Position numbers and translations under genes: made by a program. From NCBI GenBank assembly GCA_041660815.1, contig JBAZVN010000008.1:62001-126000 (forward strand): a DNA stretch of 64,000 nt. Direction: 5' to 3'. The number at the start of each line of letters is the position of its first letter. The first letter of the stretch is position 1. Shown here piece by piece: positions 1 through 7,725 of this stretch. Below the pieces are notes generated by a model. The model had not been told where the DNA came from. It searched no databases and saw nothing but the letters and a program-made list of their open reading frames with translations. The stretch is from PALSA-1006 sp041660815. GTDB lineage: Bacteria > Pseudomonadota > Gammaproteobacteria > Burkholderiales > Gallionellaceae.

Positions 1-98
1 GGGTTAAGTTCCACCACCCGTCAGCCTGACCCCGAAGGGCACCCCAACATGAACGGATGTGCGAATAATGCTTGCCAAGCCAAATGCCCGACAAACAG
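1..98 (-). promoter_or_regulatory. 5' part of a leftward structured leader or stable RNA (cut by the window edge)
   Basis: Downstream of the leftward promoter, the minus-strand RNA contains GGGGUGCCC, a short loop, then a GGCUGA-like segment at about 45-15. This resembles the 5' half of TPP riboswitches (GGGGUGC...GCUGAGA). The final bases differ from the consensus, and the diagnostic 3' half lies outside the window. A C-terminal coding tail is another reading, because one minus-strand frame is open until a TAA near position 6-4. A stable RNA is also possible. The identity is unsettled. Positions 140-339 on the plus side hold no gene that I can see; a small CCCCGA/TCGGGG hairpin lies at 293-308, before the flhA ribosome-binding site. 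Confidence 0.3.
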
Positions 99-105
99 GG
101 CGCGG

Positions 106-134
106 ATTATACCCGAAACACGCTTCCAACTCAA
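106..134 (-). promoter_or_regulatory. Sigma70-type promoter firing leftwards
   Basis: Read on the minus strand there is TTGAGT (134-129), a 17-base spacer and a perfect TATAAT (111-106). This is followed by a GC-rich stretch (CCGCGCC) of the kind seen at stringently controlled stable-RNA and translation-gene promoters. The transcript would start near position 99 and run out of the window on the left, divergent from flhA. The match is direct; activity is inferred. Confidence 0.6.
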
Positions 135-339
135 CCTAAAATAACAGAACTACTTGTTTGAAATGCGCCGTGGAATTGGAGAGCACCAAAAAATTCGCCC
201 TACATTCCTCTTTCCATCAAATAACCCCATAAATCCCCCTCTATTCCTCCGCTCGAATTTCCCTGAAGTTCAGATAATAGGCATAACCAAACCCCCGATT
301 TTTCGGGGTTGCAATGACAGATATTAAGGGACGCAGCAC

Positions 340-2424
340 ATGAATTTCCTACAAACACTGCAAGATACGATCAAACGCTTTGGCATGCGCAGCATGGCCG
401 GTCCCGTTCTGATCGTGCTGATTCTGGCGATGATGGTGTTGCCCTTGCCTCCATTCTTGCTGGATATTCTGTTTACTTTCAATATCGCCATGGCGATTAT
501 GGTGTTGCTGGTCAGTATGAACACCTTGAAGCCACTAGACTTCGCCTCATTCCCCACGGTATTGCTGATCTCCACCCTGCTGCGCTTGTCACTGAACGTG
601 GCTTCTACTCGCGTGGTGCTGCTGGAAGGGCATACCGGCCCCGATGCTGCAGGGAAAGTCATTGAATCTTTTGGACATTTCTTAGTTGGCGGAAATTACG
701 CGGTCGGTATTGTGGTGTTCCTGATTTTGGTGGTCATCAACTTTATGGTCATCACCAAAGGTGCCGGCCGTATCGCCGAAGTGGGTGCACGTTTTACCTT
801 GGATGCGATGCCTGGCAAGCAAATGGCGATTGATGCGGACTTGAACGCCGGCCTGATCGGCGAAGATGAAGCGCGTCGGCGCCGTGCCGAAGTGGCACAG
901 GAAGCTGACTTCTACGGCGCCATGGACGGTGCCAGCAAATTTGTACGCGGTGACGCAGTCGCCGGCATCATCATTTTGGCGATCAATCTGGTGGGTGGTT
1001 TTGTGGTTGGCGTGTTGCAACACAATATGGAGATGGCCGATGCCGCGCAAACTTATACCTTGCTGGCAATTGGTGACGGCCTGGTTGCACAGATCCCCGC
1101 GCTGGTGATTTCTACTGCTGCCGGTTTGGTGGTAAGCCGGGTAACCAGCAACGAGAATATTGGTCAGCAACTGGTTAAACAACTTTTCACCAATCCTCAA
1201 GTATTGCTGTTAACCGCAGGCATCATCGGCCTGATGGGCATGATTCCCGGTATGCCGCATTTTGCGTTCCTGTTGCTTGCCGGTGCAATGGGCTGGCTCG
1301 CCTATTACATGCTACAAAAAACCAAGCTGGTGACTCAACAAGCGGCCACCGAAGCCGCAACCGTCGCCGCACCGCCCAGTGAAGCGCCCGAAGCCAGCTG
1401 GGAAGATGTATCGCAAGTCGATGTATTGGGCTTGGAAGTTGGATACCGCATTATTTCGCTGGTGGATAAAGCGCAAGACGGTGATTTATTACGTAGAATC
1501 AAAGGCATAAGAAAGAAATTTACCCAGGAAATGGGCTTCTTGCCGCCTCCCGTACATATTCGCGACAATCTGGATCTGCGCCCCAATGCCTATCGCATCA
1601 CCTTGAAGGGTGCGGAAATTGGTACCGGCGAAGCCTACACCAATATGTTGCTGGCCATTAATCCCGGCAGCGCCAACGGCGCATTGCCCGGCATGCAAAC
1701 CACTGACCCCGCGTTTGGCCTGCCCGCCACCTGGATTGAACAGGATATGCGTGAAAACGCGCAGGCGATGGGCTTTACCGTGGTGGATGCCGGCACCGTT
1801 GTGGCCACCCATATGAGCCATTTAATTCATACCCATGCGGCTGAATTGCTGGGTCGCCAGGAATTGCAACAATTGCTGGATCACATCGCCAAGCTTGCAC
1901 CAAAACTGACCGAGGATCTCGTGCCGAAATTATTACCGCTGTCGACTGTACAAAAAGTCATGCAGAACTTGCTGGATGAAGGTATGCACATTCGCGATAT
2001 GCGCACCATTTTGGAAACGCTGGTGGAACACGCCACCCGCACCCAGGATGCAACCACCCTGACCAGCTTGGTACGAGTGGCACTCGGCCCGGCGATTATG
2101 CAGCAGTTCTATCCGTCGGCCCAGGAATTGCAGGTGATCGGCATGGATAAAGAATTGGAATATGTGCTGTCACAGGCCCTGCAAGCAGGCGGATCGGCAA
2201 TCGAACCGGGCTTGGCCAACACACTGTTGCGTGAAGCCAAATCCGCCACCCAAACTCAGGAACAAATGGGCTTGCCCACCGTATTGTTGGTACCCGGACA
2301 GATTCGGGATTTGCTGGCGCGTTTTCTGAAACGTTCGCTGCCACAGTTAAAAGTGATTTCACATGAGGAAGTGCCGGGATTCAAAACGGTAAGAGTTACA
2401 TCTTTAGTAGGGGGTAGAGCATGA
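340..2424 (+). CDS. flhA: Flagellar export gate protein FlhA
   Basis: FlhA is the largest membrane subunit of the flagellar type III export gate. It couples proton flow to export and docks chaperone-substrate complexes through its cytoplasmic domain. The 694 residues match the usual family length. Hydrophobic helices fill about 20-140 and 205-325. The FHIPEP-family signature lies at about 150-200 (LDAMPGKQMAIDADLNAG, then a Glu/Arg-rich stretch). The cytoplasmic domain follows from about 360. AAGGGA at 326-331 gives good spacing to this ATG. The stop overlaps flhF by four bases (ATGA), so the two are translationally coupled. flhB, often just upstream, is not in this stretch. Identification is secure. 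Confidence 0.97.
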   Translation: MNFLQTLQDTIKRFGMRSMAGPVLIVLILAMMVLPLPPFLLDILFTFNIAMAIMVLLVSMNTLKPLDFASFPTVLLISTLLRLSLNVASTRVVLLEGHTGPDAAGKVIESFGHFLVGGNYAVGIVVFLILVVINFMVITKGAGRIAEVGARFTLDAMPGKQMAIDADLNAGLIGEDEARRRRAEVAQEADFYGAMDGASKFVRGDAVAGIIILAINLVGGFVVGVLQHNMEMADAAQTYTLLAIGDGLVAQIPALVISTAAGLVVSRVTSNENIGQQLVKQLFTNPQVLLLTAGIIGLMGMIPGMPHFAFLLLAGAMGWLAYYMLQKTKLVTQQAATEAATVAAPPSEAPEASWEDVSQVDVLGLEVGYRIISLVDKAQDGDLLRRIKGIRKKFTQEMGFLPPPVHIRDNLDLRPNAYRITLKGAEIGTGEAYTNMLLAINPGSANGALPGMQTTDPAFGLPATWIEQDMRENAQAMGFTVVDAGTVVATHMSHLIHTHAAELLGRQELQQLLDHIAKLAPKLTEDLVPKLLPLSTVQKVMQNLLDEGMHIRDMRTILETLVEHATRTQDATTLTSLVRVALGPAIMQQFYPSAQELQVIGMDKELEYVLSQALQAGGSAIEPGLANTLLREAKSATQTQEQMGLPTVLLVPGQIRDLLARFLKRSLPQLKVISHEEVPGFKTVRVTSLVGGRA

Positions 2425-3707
2425 ACGCAAGAAAATTTATCGCGGTAAATTCACGCGAGGCATTGAAAATGGTACGTGCAGAGCTGGGTGAAGAAGCAGT
2501 CATCCTATCCAATCGCAAAGTACCCCAGGGAGTCGAAGTGGTCGCCATGGGCAGCGCGGAACTCACCCGCCTAAGCGAGTCACACAGCAAAGAAACCCGG
2601 GTAACACCCCCACCGCCCCCCAAACCCACTGGCACGCTCACTCAGCAAGCCATGAATCAAGCCGCAGCCCTGGGTGCCAAGGTTTTGGATGCCAACACCA
2701 AACGTGAAATCGCCGCAGCCGCCATCACCCCTAAAAAAGAAGAAGAAATTGCGTTGCCCAATGCGGCACAAGCAGGCATTCTGAGCGAAATTAAAACCAT
2801 GCATAATATGCTACAGGAACAACTTTCCTGCATGGCCTGGAGCGATATGCAACAACGCGACCCAAAACGCAGCACCCTGATGCGCGATATGATTAACGTG
2901 GGATTCAGCCCGGCGCTATCACGCAAGTTGCTGGAAAAAATGCCTGCCAATGGCGACAGCGCTTGGATACAACGTATCTTGGGACATAATATTCGCGTTG
3001 CTCCGGCAGCCGAAGATATCGTTACGCGCGGCGGCGTATATGCACTCGTGGGCCCCACCGGCGTAGGCAAAACCACCACGACTGCCAAACTGGCCGCACG
3101 TGCAGTGGTACGTTATGGCGCGGACAAAGTGGCATTAATTACCACCGACAGCTATCGTATCGGCGCGCACGAACAGCTAAAAATCTACGGCAAAATTTTG
3201 GGGGTTACCGTGCATGCCGTGCGCGACACTGCCGATCTCCAGCTCACCCTGTCCGGACTGAAACACAAACATTTGGTGTTGATTGACACCATGGGCGTGG
3301 GACAACGCGACAGCCGCGTTCCCGCCCAAGCCGAGATGTTCGACACTGCCGGCGTAAAACGCTTGCTGCTATTAAATGCCACCAGCGCCGGTGGAACATT
3401 GGATGATGTGGTGCGCATGTATCAGGGCTCCGGCATCATCGGCTGCATTCCCACCAAGCTGGATGAGGCAGTTACCCTGGGCACCGTGCTGGATGTCGTC
3501 GTGCGCCACAAATTAACCATGCATTACATCGCCAGCGGACAGCGCGTCCCGGAAGATTTGCATGAAGTAAATCTGGATTACCTGCTACATCGCACTTTCA
3601 AAGTAACCGCCAAACAATCCGCCTTTACCATGCAGGAACTTGATTTCCCGGCTTTTATGGCGGGTTCCGGCACTGCACCTAGCGCGCGAGCAGAATATGC
3701 AGCTTAA
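2421..3707 (+). CDS. flhF: Flagellar SRP-like GTPase FlhF
   Basis: FlhF is an SRP-family GTPase that sets the position and number of polar flagella. The 428-residue protein has an N-terminal basic segment, a Pro-rich linker at about 62-70 and a C-terminal NG GTPase domain. The P-loop GPTGVGKT lies at 211-218, followed by the TTDSYRIGAHEQL segment and DTMG near 291. The start overlaps flhA by four bases and the end overlaps the flhG start by eleven, as expected in the flhA-flhF-flhG order of polar flagellates. Monotrichous or polar flagellation is therefore inferred for the host. Confidence 0.96.
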   Translation: MNARKFIAVNSREALKMVRAELGEEAVILSNRKVPQGVEVVAMGSAELTRLSESHSKETRVTPPPPPKPTGTLTQQAMNQAAALGAKVLDANTKREIAAAAITPKKEEEIALPNAAQAGILSEIKTMHNMLQEQLSCMAWSDMQQRDPKRSTLMRDMINVGFSPALSRKLLEKMPANGDSAWIQRILGHNIRVAPAAEDIVTRGGVYALVGPTGVGKTTTTAKLAARAVVRYGADKVALITTDSYRIGAHEQLKIYGKILGVTVHAVRDTADLQLTLSGLKHKHLVLIDTMGVGQRDSRVPAQAEMFDTAGVKRLLLLNATSAGGTLDDVVRMYQGSGIIGCIPTKLDEAVTLGTVLDVVVRHKLTMHYIASGQRVPEDLHEVNLDYLLHRTFKVTAKQSAFTMQELDFPAFMAGSGTAPSARAEYAA

Positions 3708-4590
3708 TCCCTTCGATGATCAGGCCGAAGGCTTGCGCCGCATGCTGTCACGCTCGGCTGCGCGTGTTGTTACCGTGGTTGGGGCACGCAGCGGATTGGG
3801 CGCCACCAGTGTGGTGGTTAATCTTGCCTCGGCATGGGCACGTGACGGCAAAGATGTACTCATTCTGGATGAGCATCTTTCCACGAATAATGTGGCAAAC
3901 AGCCTGGCGTTAAAACCCCGCTATGACTTACTCAATGTGTTGCGCGGTGATAAAACGCTGCGAGAAGTCATGTTAACCGTCACCGACGGCATTCGCATCC
4001 TGCCTGTTGCCCGGGCAATGCAAAGCCTGTCCAAACTGAAAGAAACAGAAAGTGAGAAATTGCTTGCCTCATTAACCCATGCCGCAAAAAACATGGATAT
4101 TGTATTGGTCGATGCGGCGGCACGCGAAGGTGTTTCGGTTTGCGCAAGCTTGTCCGGTGATGAGCCATTAGTATTAGTACTGAATAATACCGCCAGTGGC
4201 ATCACCGAAAGTTATGCCATGCTCAAGCAAATGGCACTTCTGAATGGAAGGCAATCCTTTGATATTATTGTTAATAAAGTAAATGATGCAGCCGAAGCCC
4301 GCGCTATCTTCGACAATATGGCACAATTGGCTCAGCGTAATTTACAGGTTCGGCTAGAATACATGGGGTATATTCCGCTTGATGAAAAGCTAAAACGTGC
4401 GACACAATTATGCCATCCGGTTGTTGATGCTTTTCCCGGCGCACCCTGCTCGCAGGCTTTTGGCGCTATAGCACACAATCTGACACGAAAAAAAACCGTT
4501 AATAATCAAGATATTAGCAACATAACCCGAGTGATGCAACGATTAATTCGGCAAGCCCCTCTATTTTGCAGGGTGGCCGCCACCACATGA
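3697..4590 (+). CDS. flhG: FlhG/FleN (MinD-like) flagellar number regulator with degenerate P-loop
   Basis: This is a ParA/MinD-type protein of 297 residues, and its place between flhF and fliA identifies it as FlhG (FleN/YlxH). Family members bind ATP, dimerise on the membrane, and restrain FlhF and flagellar gene activation. The start at ATG 3697 is chosen because upstream in-frame codons lie deep inside flhF. The Walker A site is abnormal: residues 29-38 read GARSGLGATS, where KGGVGKT-type motifs have two lysines. The following DxD-type motif reads LDEH (57-60). The Walker B-like segment DIVLVDA (134-140) is kept. ATP hydrolysis is therefore doubtful. The ATGA overlap with fliA indicates coupling. 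Confidence 0.85.
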   Translation: MQLNPFDDQAEGLRRMLSRSAARVVTVVGARSGLGATSVVVNLASAWARDGKDVLILDEHLSTNNVANSLALKPRYDLLNVLRGDKTLREVMLTVTDGIRILPVARAMQSLSKLKETESEKLLASLTHAAKNMDIVLVDAAAREGVSVCASLSGDEPLVLVLNNTASGITESYAMLKQMALLNGRQSFDIIVNKVNDAAEARAIFDNMAQLAQRNLQVRLEYMGYIPLDEKLKRATQLCHPVVDAFPGAPCSQAFGAIAHNLTRKKTVNNQDISNITRVMQRLIRQAPLFCRVAATT

Positions 4591-5321
4591 AAAGCAGCTT
4601 AAACGCGATGTATACTTCGAACGGACTCAGCGATAAAGAAGAATGCCTGAAGGTATATGCGCCTTTAGTAAAACGCATCGCCCATCACATGATGGTTAAA
4701 TTGCCGAGCAGCGTGGAAGTGGATGATATTATTCAGGCAGGCATGATCGGCTTGCTGGACGCGGCCAGCCGATATGATGAATTGCGCGGTGCGCAGTTTG
4801 AAACCTATGCGGCGCAGCGTATTCGCGGCGCCATGCTGGACGAATTACGCGGCGCTGATTGGTTACCCCGAAGCTTGCGCCGTGATATGCGCCGCATCGA
4901 AGCGGCCATTCATCGTTTACAGCAAATATTCGGACGGGCACCTGCCGAGTCGGAAATCGCCAAAGAGTTGGGCGTATCGCTTATCGAATATCAACAGATG
5001 CTTCAGGAAGCACGCGGCGCCCAGTTGGTTTATTACGAAGATTTTCACAGCAATGAAGAAGATGAAGATTTCTTTGATCGCCATGAATTTGACGGCGATT
5101 CGAATCCAATGGCGTTATTGCAGGATGACCGGTTCCGCACCGCATTGATCAAAGCAATCGATGCTTTGCCGGAGCGTGAGCGTCTAATGATGGCATTGCA
5201 CTATGAACAGGATTTAAACTTGCGCGAAATTGGCGAAGTAATGGGCGTGACCGAGTCACGGGTTTGTCAGCTGCATAGCCAGGCGGTCGCACGACTGCGC
5301 GGCTCATTGAAAGCACATTAA
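4587..5321 (+). CDS. fliA: Flagellar sigma factor FliA (sigma-28)
   Basis: FliA directs RNA polymerase to late flagellar and chemotaxis promoters and is held by FlgM until the hook is finished. Starting at ATG 4587 gives 244 residues. Region 2 runs from about 45 to 100 (DDIIQAGMIGLLDAASRYD, then GAMLDELRGADWLPRSLRR). Region 4 with its helix-turn-helix lies in the last 50 residues (LREIGEVMGVTESRVCQLHS). An in-frame start seven codons upstream exists, but the ATGA overlap with flhG favours 4587. It sits in the flagellar operon and is followed after two bases by the motor genes. Confidence 0.96.
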   Translation: MKSSLNAMYTSNGLSDKEECLKVYAPLVKRIAHHMMVKLPSSVEVDDIIQAGMIGLLDAASRYDELRGAQFETYAAQRIRGAMLDELRGADWLPRSLRRDMRRIEAAIHRLQQIFGRAPAESEIAKELGVSLIEYQQMLQEARGAQLVYYEDFHSNEEDEDFFDRHEFDGDSNPMALLQDDRFRTALIKAIDALPERERLMMALHYEQDLNLREIGEVMGVTESRVCQLHSQAVARLRGSLKAH

Positions 5322-5323
5322 CA

Positions 5324-6064
5324 TTGGATAAACTTAGTCTATTTGGTTTATTAATCGCTTTTTCCGGCATTCTGGGTGGCCAGTTGCTGGAAGGCGGGTC
5401 TATTGCCGTACTCGTTCAAGGTGCGGCGTTTTTCATTGTGTTCGGCGGCACGCTGGGCGCGGTGATGCTGCAAAATCCCAAATCAGTATTTGTTGAAGGC
5501 ATCAAGATGGGGCGCTGGGCTTTTGTTACCCCGAAAATTGATTTACAGAGTGTTGCCTATCAATTAACCACCTGGAGCAGTATTGCCCGTAAGGAAGGTT
5601 TACTGATGCTGGAAGGTCACATCAAAGCGGTTAAAGATCCCTTTATGGCCAAAGGGTTGCAACTACTGGTGGACGGCAACAGCGCGGAAAAAATTCGTGA
5701 GGTACTGGATGTCGACGTGCATATCTACGAAGAATCGCGCTGGCATGCGGCGCGGGTTTGGGAATCGGCGGCTGGTTACTCACCCACCATTGGTATTCTC
5801 GGTGCGGTTCTCGGATTGATTCATGTGATGCAAAGTCTGGGAGATCCGACCCAATTGGGCGCGGGTATCGCGGTGGCATTTATCGCCACCATCTACGGTG
5901 TAGGCTTTGCCAATCTGGTGTATTTGCCCATCGCGGGAAAACTAAAAATGATCATCATGCAGCAAATGGTCTTACGAGAAATGATCATCGACGGTTTCGT
6001 GATGATTGCCAATGCTGAAAATCCCCGCTTTATTGAAAACAAGCTCCAGAGCTACATCCATTAA
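5324..6064 (+). CDS. motC: Flagellar motor stator protein MotC (MotA family)
   Basis: This 246-residue MotA/TolQ/ExbB-family protein forms the proton-conducting stator with the next gene product. It begins at TTG 5324, two bases after fliA, with GAAAG upstream as a weak ribosome-binding site. Hydrophobic segments lie near 1-22, 28-48, 150-175 and 180-200, which is the four-helix MotA pattern. The conserved cytoplasmic charged region lies between the second and third helices. The location downstream of fliA matches the MotCD stator pair of pseudomonads and many betaproteobacteria, as distinct from motAB beside cheA. Whether a second stator set exists cannot be seen here. Confidence 0.9.
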   Translation: MDKLSLFGLLIAFSGILGGQLLEGGSIAVLVQGAAFFIVFGGTLGAVMLQNPKSVFVEGIKMGRWAFVTPKIDLQSVAYQLTTWSSIARKEGLLMLEGHIKAVKDPFMAKGLQLLVDGNSAEKIREVLDVDVHIYEESRWHAARVWESAAGYSPTIGILGAVLGLIHVMQSLGDPTQLGAGIAVAFIATIYGVGFANLVYLPIAGKLKMIIMQQMVLREMIIDGFVMIANAENPRFIENKLQSYIH

Positions 6065-6066
6065 AC

Positions 6067-6831
6067 GTGGCGTTTCGTCGAAAAAGAGAAGATCGCGAGA
6101 ATCCTGATCGCTGGATCATTTCCTATGCCGACTTTATCACCCTGCTGTTTGCTTTTTTTGTGGTGATGTATGCCATTTCTTCGGTAAATGAGGGTAAATA
6201 TCGCGTGCTGGGGAAATCACTGGATAACGCTTTCGGCGCCAAGCCCACTCCTCCTTCCGAATCAAAAACGATCCGCCTGACTGAAGAGGAAATCTACTTT
6301 AAATCGATTGTCGACCGCCGCGATGCCAGACTGGCGGAACAGCAGCGCAAGCAAATCGAACGCATGCAACTATTGGTCAACACCTTGAATCAGGTAATGG
6401 CTCCCTTCGTAAAAAGCGGACAAATGAACGTATCGCAAACCGGTCGGGGCGTCATGCTGGACATCAATGCCAGCGCCTTATTTGCACAGGGCGGTGCCGA
6501 TTTGGCTCCCCCGGCGCAGAAAACACTGGCAGACGTGGCCAAAGTATTGGCCAGCGGAGACCAGGCAATCGAAGTTGAAGGTCATACCGACAATCTTCCC
6601 ATCAGTACCTCTATTTACCCGTCAAATTGGGAACTTTCCTCGGCGCGCGCCAGCAGTGTGGTTCGGCTCTTTATCGCACAAGGAGTTGCCGCAAAACGAC
6701 TCACCGCTCTGGGTTCCGCCGACAACCGTCCGGTGTTAAGCAACGACACCGCCGCAGGACAAGCGCGTAACCGGCGCATCACGATTACCGTGGTAACGCC
6801 GGAAGCGGAACGCATCACACCGCAACCGTAA
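6067..6831 (+). CDS. motD: Flagellar motor stator protein MotD (MotB family)
   Basis: This is the MotB-type stator partner, 254 residues, starting at GTG 6067 two bases after motC. A single N-terminal membrane helix begins at about residue 20 (SYADFITLLFAFFVVMYAIS) and carries the proton-binding Asp at its start. A plug/linker region follows. The C-terminal OmpA/MotB peptidoglycan-binding domain covers about 125-245, with VEGHTDN and the NRRI motif near the end. It anchors the stator to the cell wall. It is the last gene of the flagellar operon; the next gene is convergent. Confidence 0.93.
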   Translation: MAFRRKREDRENPDRWIISYADFITLLFAFFVVMYAISSVNEGKYRVLGKSLDNAFGAKPTPPSESKTIRLTEEEIYFKSIVDRRDARLAEQQRKQIERMQLLVNTLNQVMAPFVKSGQMNVSQTGRGVMLDINASALFAQGGADLAPPAQKTLADVAKVLASGDQAIEVEGHTDNLPISTSIYPSNWELSSARASSVVRLFIAQGVAAKRLTALGSADNRPVLSNDTAAGQARNRRITITVVTPEAERITPQP

Positions 6832-6859
6832 AACGTGATACCCACAAAATACCCGGACT

Positions 6860-7714
6860 TTATTCCGGTAGGCGCACTCTGAGATAACGGGGAAAGCGGG
6901 GCAAACCTTTGTGAGTCAGTCCGGTGTGGCGGTAAGTAATAATGCTACCAACCGGCGGAGGATTCACGCGCTGCGCATCGGATAAGCCACTTCCGATACG
7001 AAACCGCATTCCGTCATCAGTCAACACTTCCAGCGCACCTAGGCGGCCTGAATTGCGGCCTTTGCCGGAAAAATGCGCGGTAACTTTAGCTTCGGCATCG
7101 TCGAACGGCTTCAGTTTAAGCAAGGCATCCGAGCGCCCGGTCATATAAACCGCATCAGCGCGATGCAGCATCAAGCCCTCCCCGCCCCCATCAACCACCT
7201 TGTTAAATATTTCGCGCAATTCTTTGGCATTGGCAACCCGAAATTGGAGCACCGGAGTCAGCCAGGGAACTTGCGCTTCTTGTGTCATTCTGTGCATTTC
7301 CGCCACGCGCGCTGAAAAATCACCCGGCATATCCGGCAACTCAAAAATCCGGTATTGCATTTGCCGCCAACGCGCCTCGTCCGGCTTTTCCTGATGTATC
7401 GCACCCGCCACCTCTTCAAAGCGCCCGCGTCCCATCCACAACTCGCCATCCATATTACGCTTGGGAAAATCCACCACAAACCAGTCCGGCGCCTGAATGA
7501 GATTGCCATTGCGCGTGTGCAATTGTTTGCCGTCCCACACGGCACGCACCCCGTCCAACTTTTCGCTCACCCAATAAACGCCCGGATCAAGCTGTGAATT
7601 CCACACGTTGGCCAGCAACACTTCACCGGCGTGCGCATAAGCTGCGACAATGCCTAAACCGAGTGCAGCAAGCAATCGCAGCCTTTTTAAATCGCAATGC
7701 CATAATATTCTCAT
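6860..7714 (-). CDS. ligE: Periplasmic ATP-dependent DNA ligase (LigE type)
   Basis: This is a minimal ATP-dependent DNA ligase of 284 residues. It has an N-terminal signal peptide (hydrophobic 13-27, likely cleavage after AYAHA at about 29), so it should act outside the cytoplasm. The adenylation motif EKLDGVR puts the nucleophile Lys at 52. Motif IV-like EGLMLH and motif V-like LLKLK follow, then a short OB domain; no extra DNA-binding domain is present. LigE enzymes of Neisseria, Haemophilus and relatives have this form and are linked to extracellular DNA or DNA uptake. It lies 11 bases behind radA on the same strand, so co-transcription is likely. Confidence 0.9.
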   Translation of the reverse strand: MRILWHCDLKRLRLLAALGLGIVAAYAHAGEVLLANVWNSQLDPGVYWVSEKLDGVRAVWDGKQLHTRNGNLIQAPDWFVVDFPKRNMDGELWMGRGRFEEVAGAIHQEKPDEARWRQMQYRIFELPDMPGDFSARVAEMHRMTQEAQVPWLTPVLQFRVANAKELREIFNKVVDGGGEGLMLHRADAVYMTGRSDALLKLKPFDDAEAKVTAHFSGKGRNSGRLGALEVLTDDGMRFRIGSGLSDAQRVNPPPVGSIITYRHTGLTHKGLPRFPRYLRVRLPE

Positions 7715-7725
7715 CTATTTGATTA

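Noticed and set aside
140..339. Sigma54 or sigma28 promoter for the flagellar operon upstream of flhA.
   Set aside because: No GG-N10-GC pair in a good context and no TAAA-N15-GCCGATAA match were found by eye.
6853..6868. CCGGA/TCCGG hairpin between convergent motD and ligE.
   Set aside because: The five-base stem overlaps the ligE stop codon and has no T-run in either direction, too weak to call a terminator.
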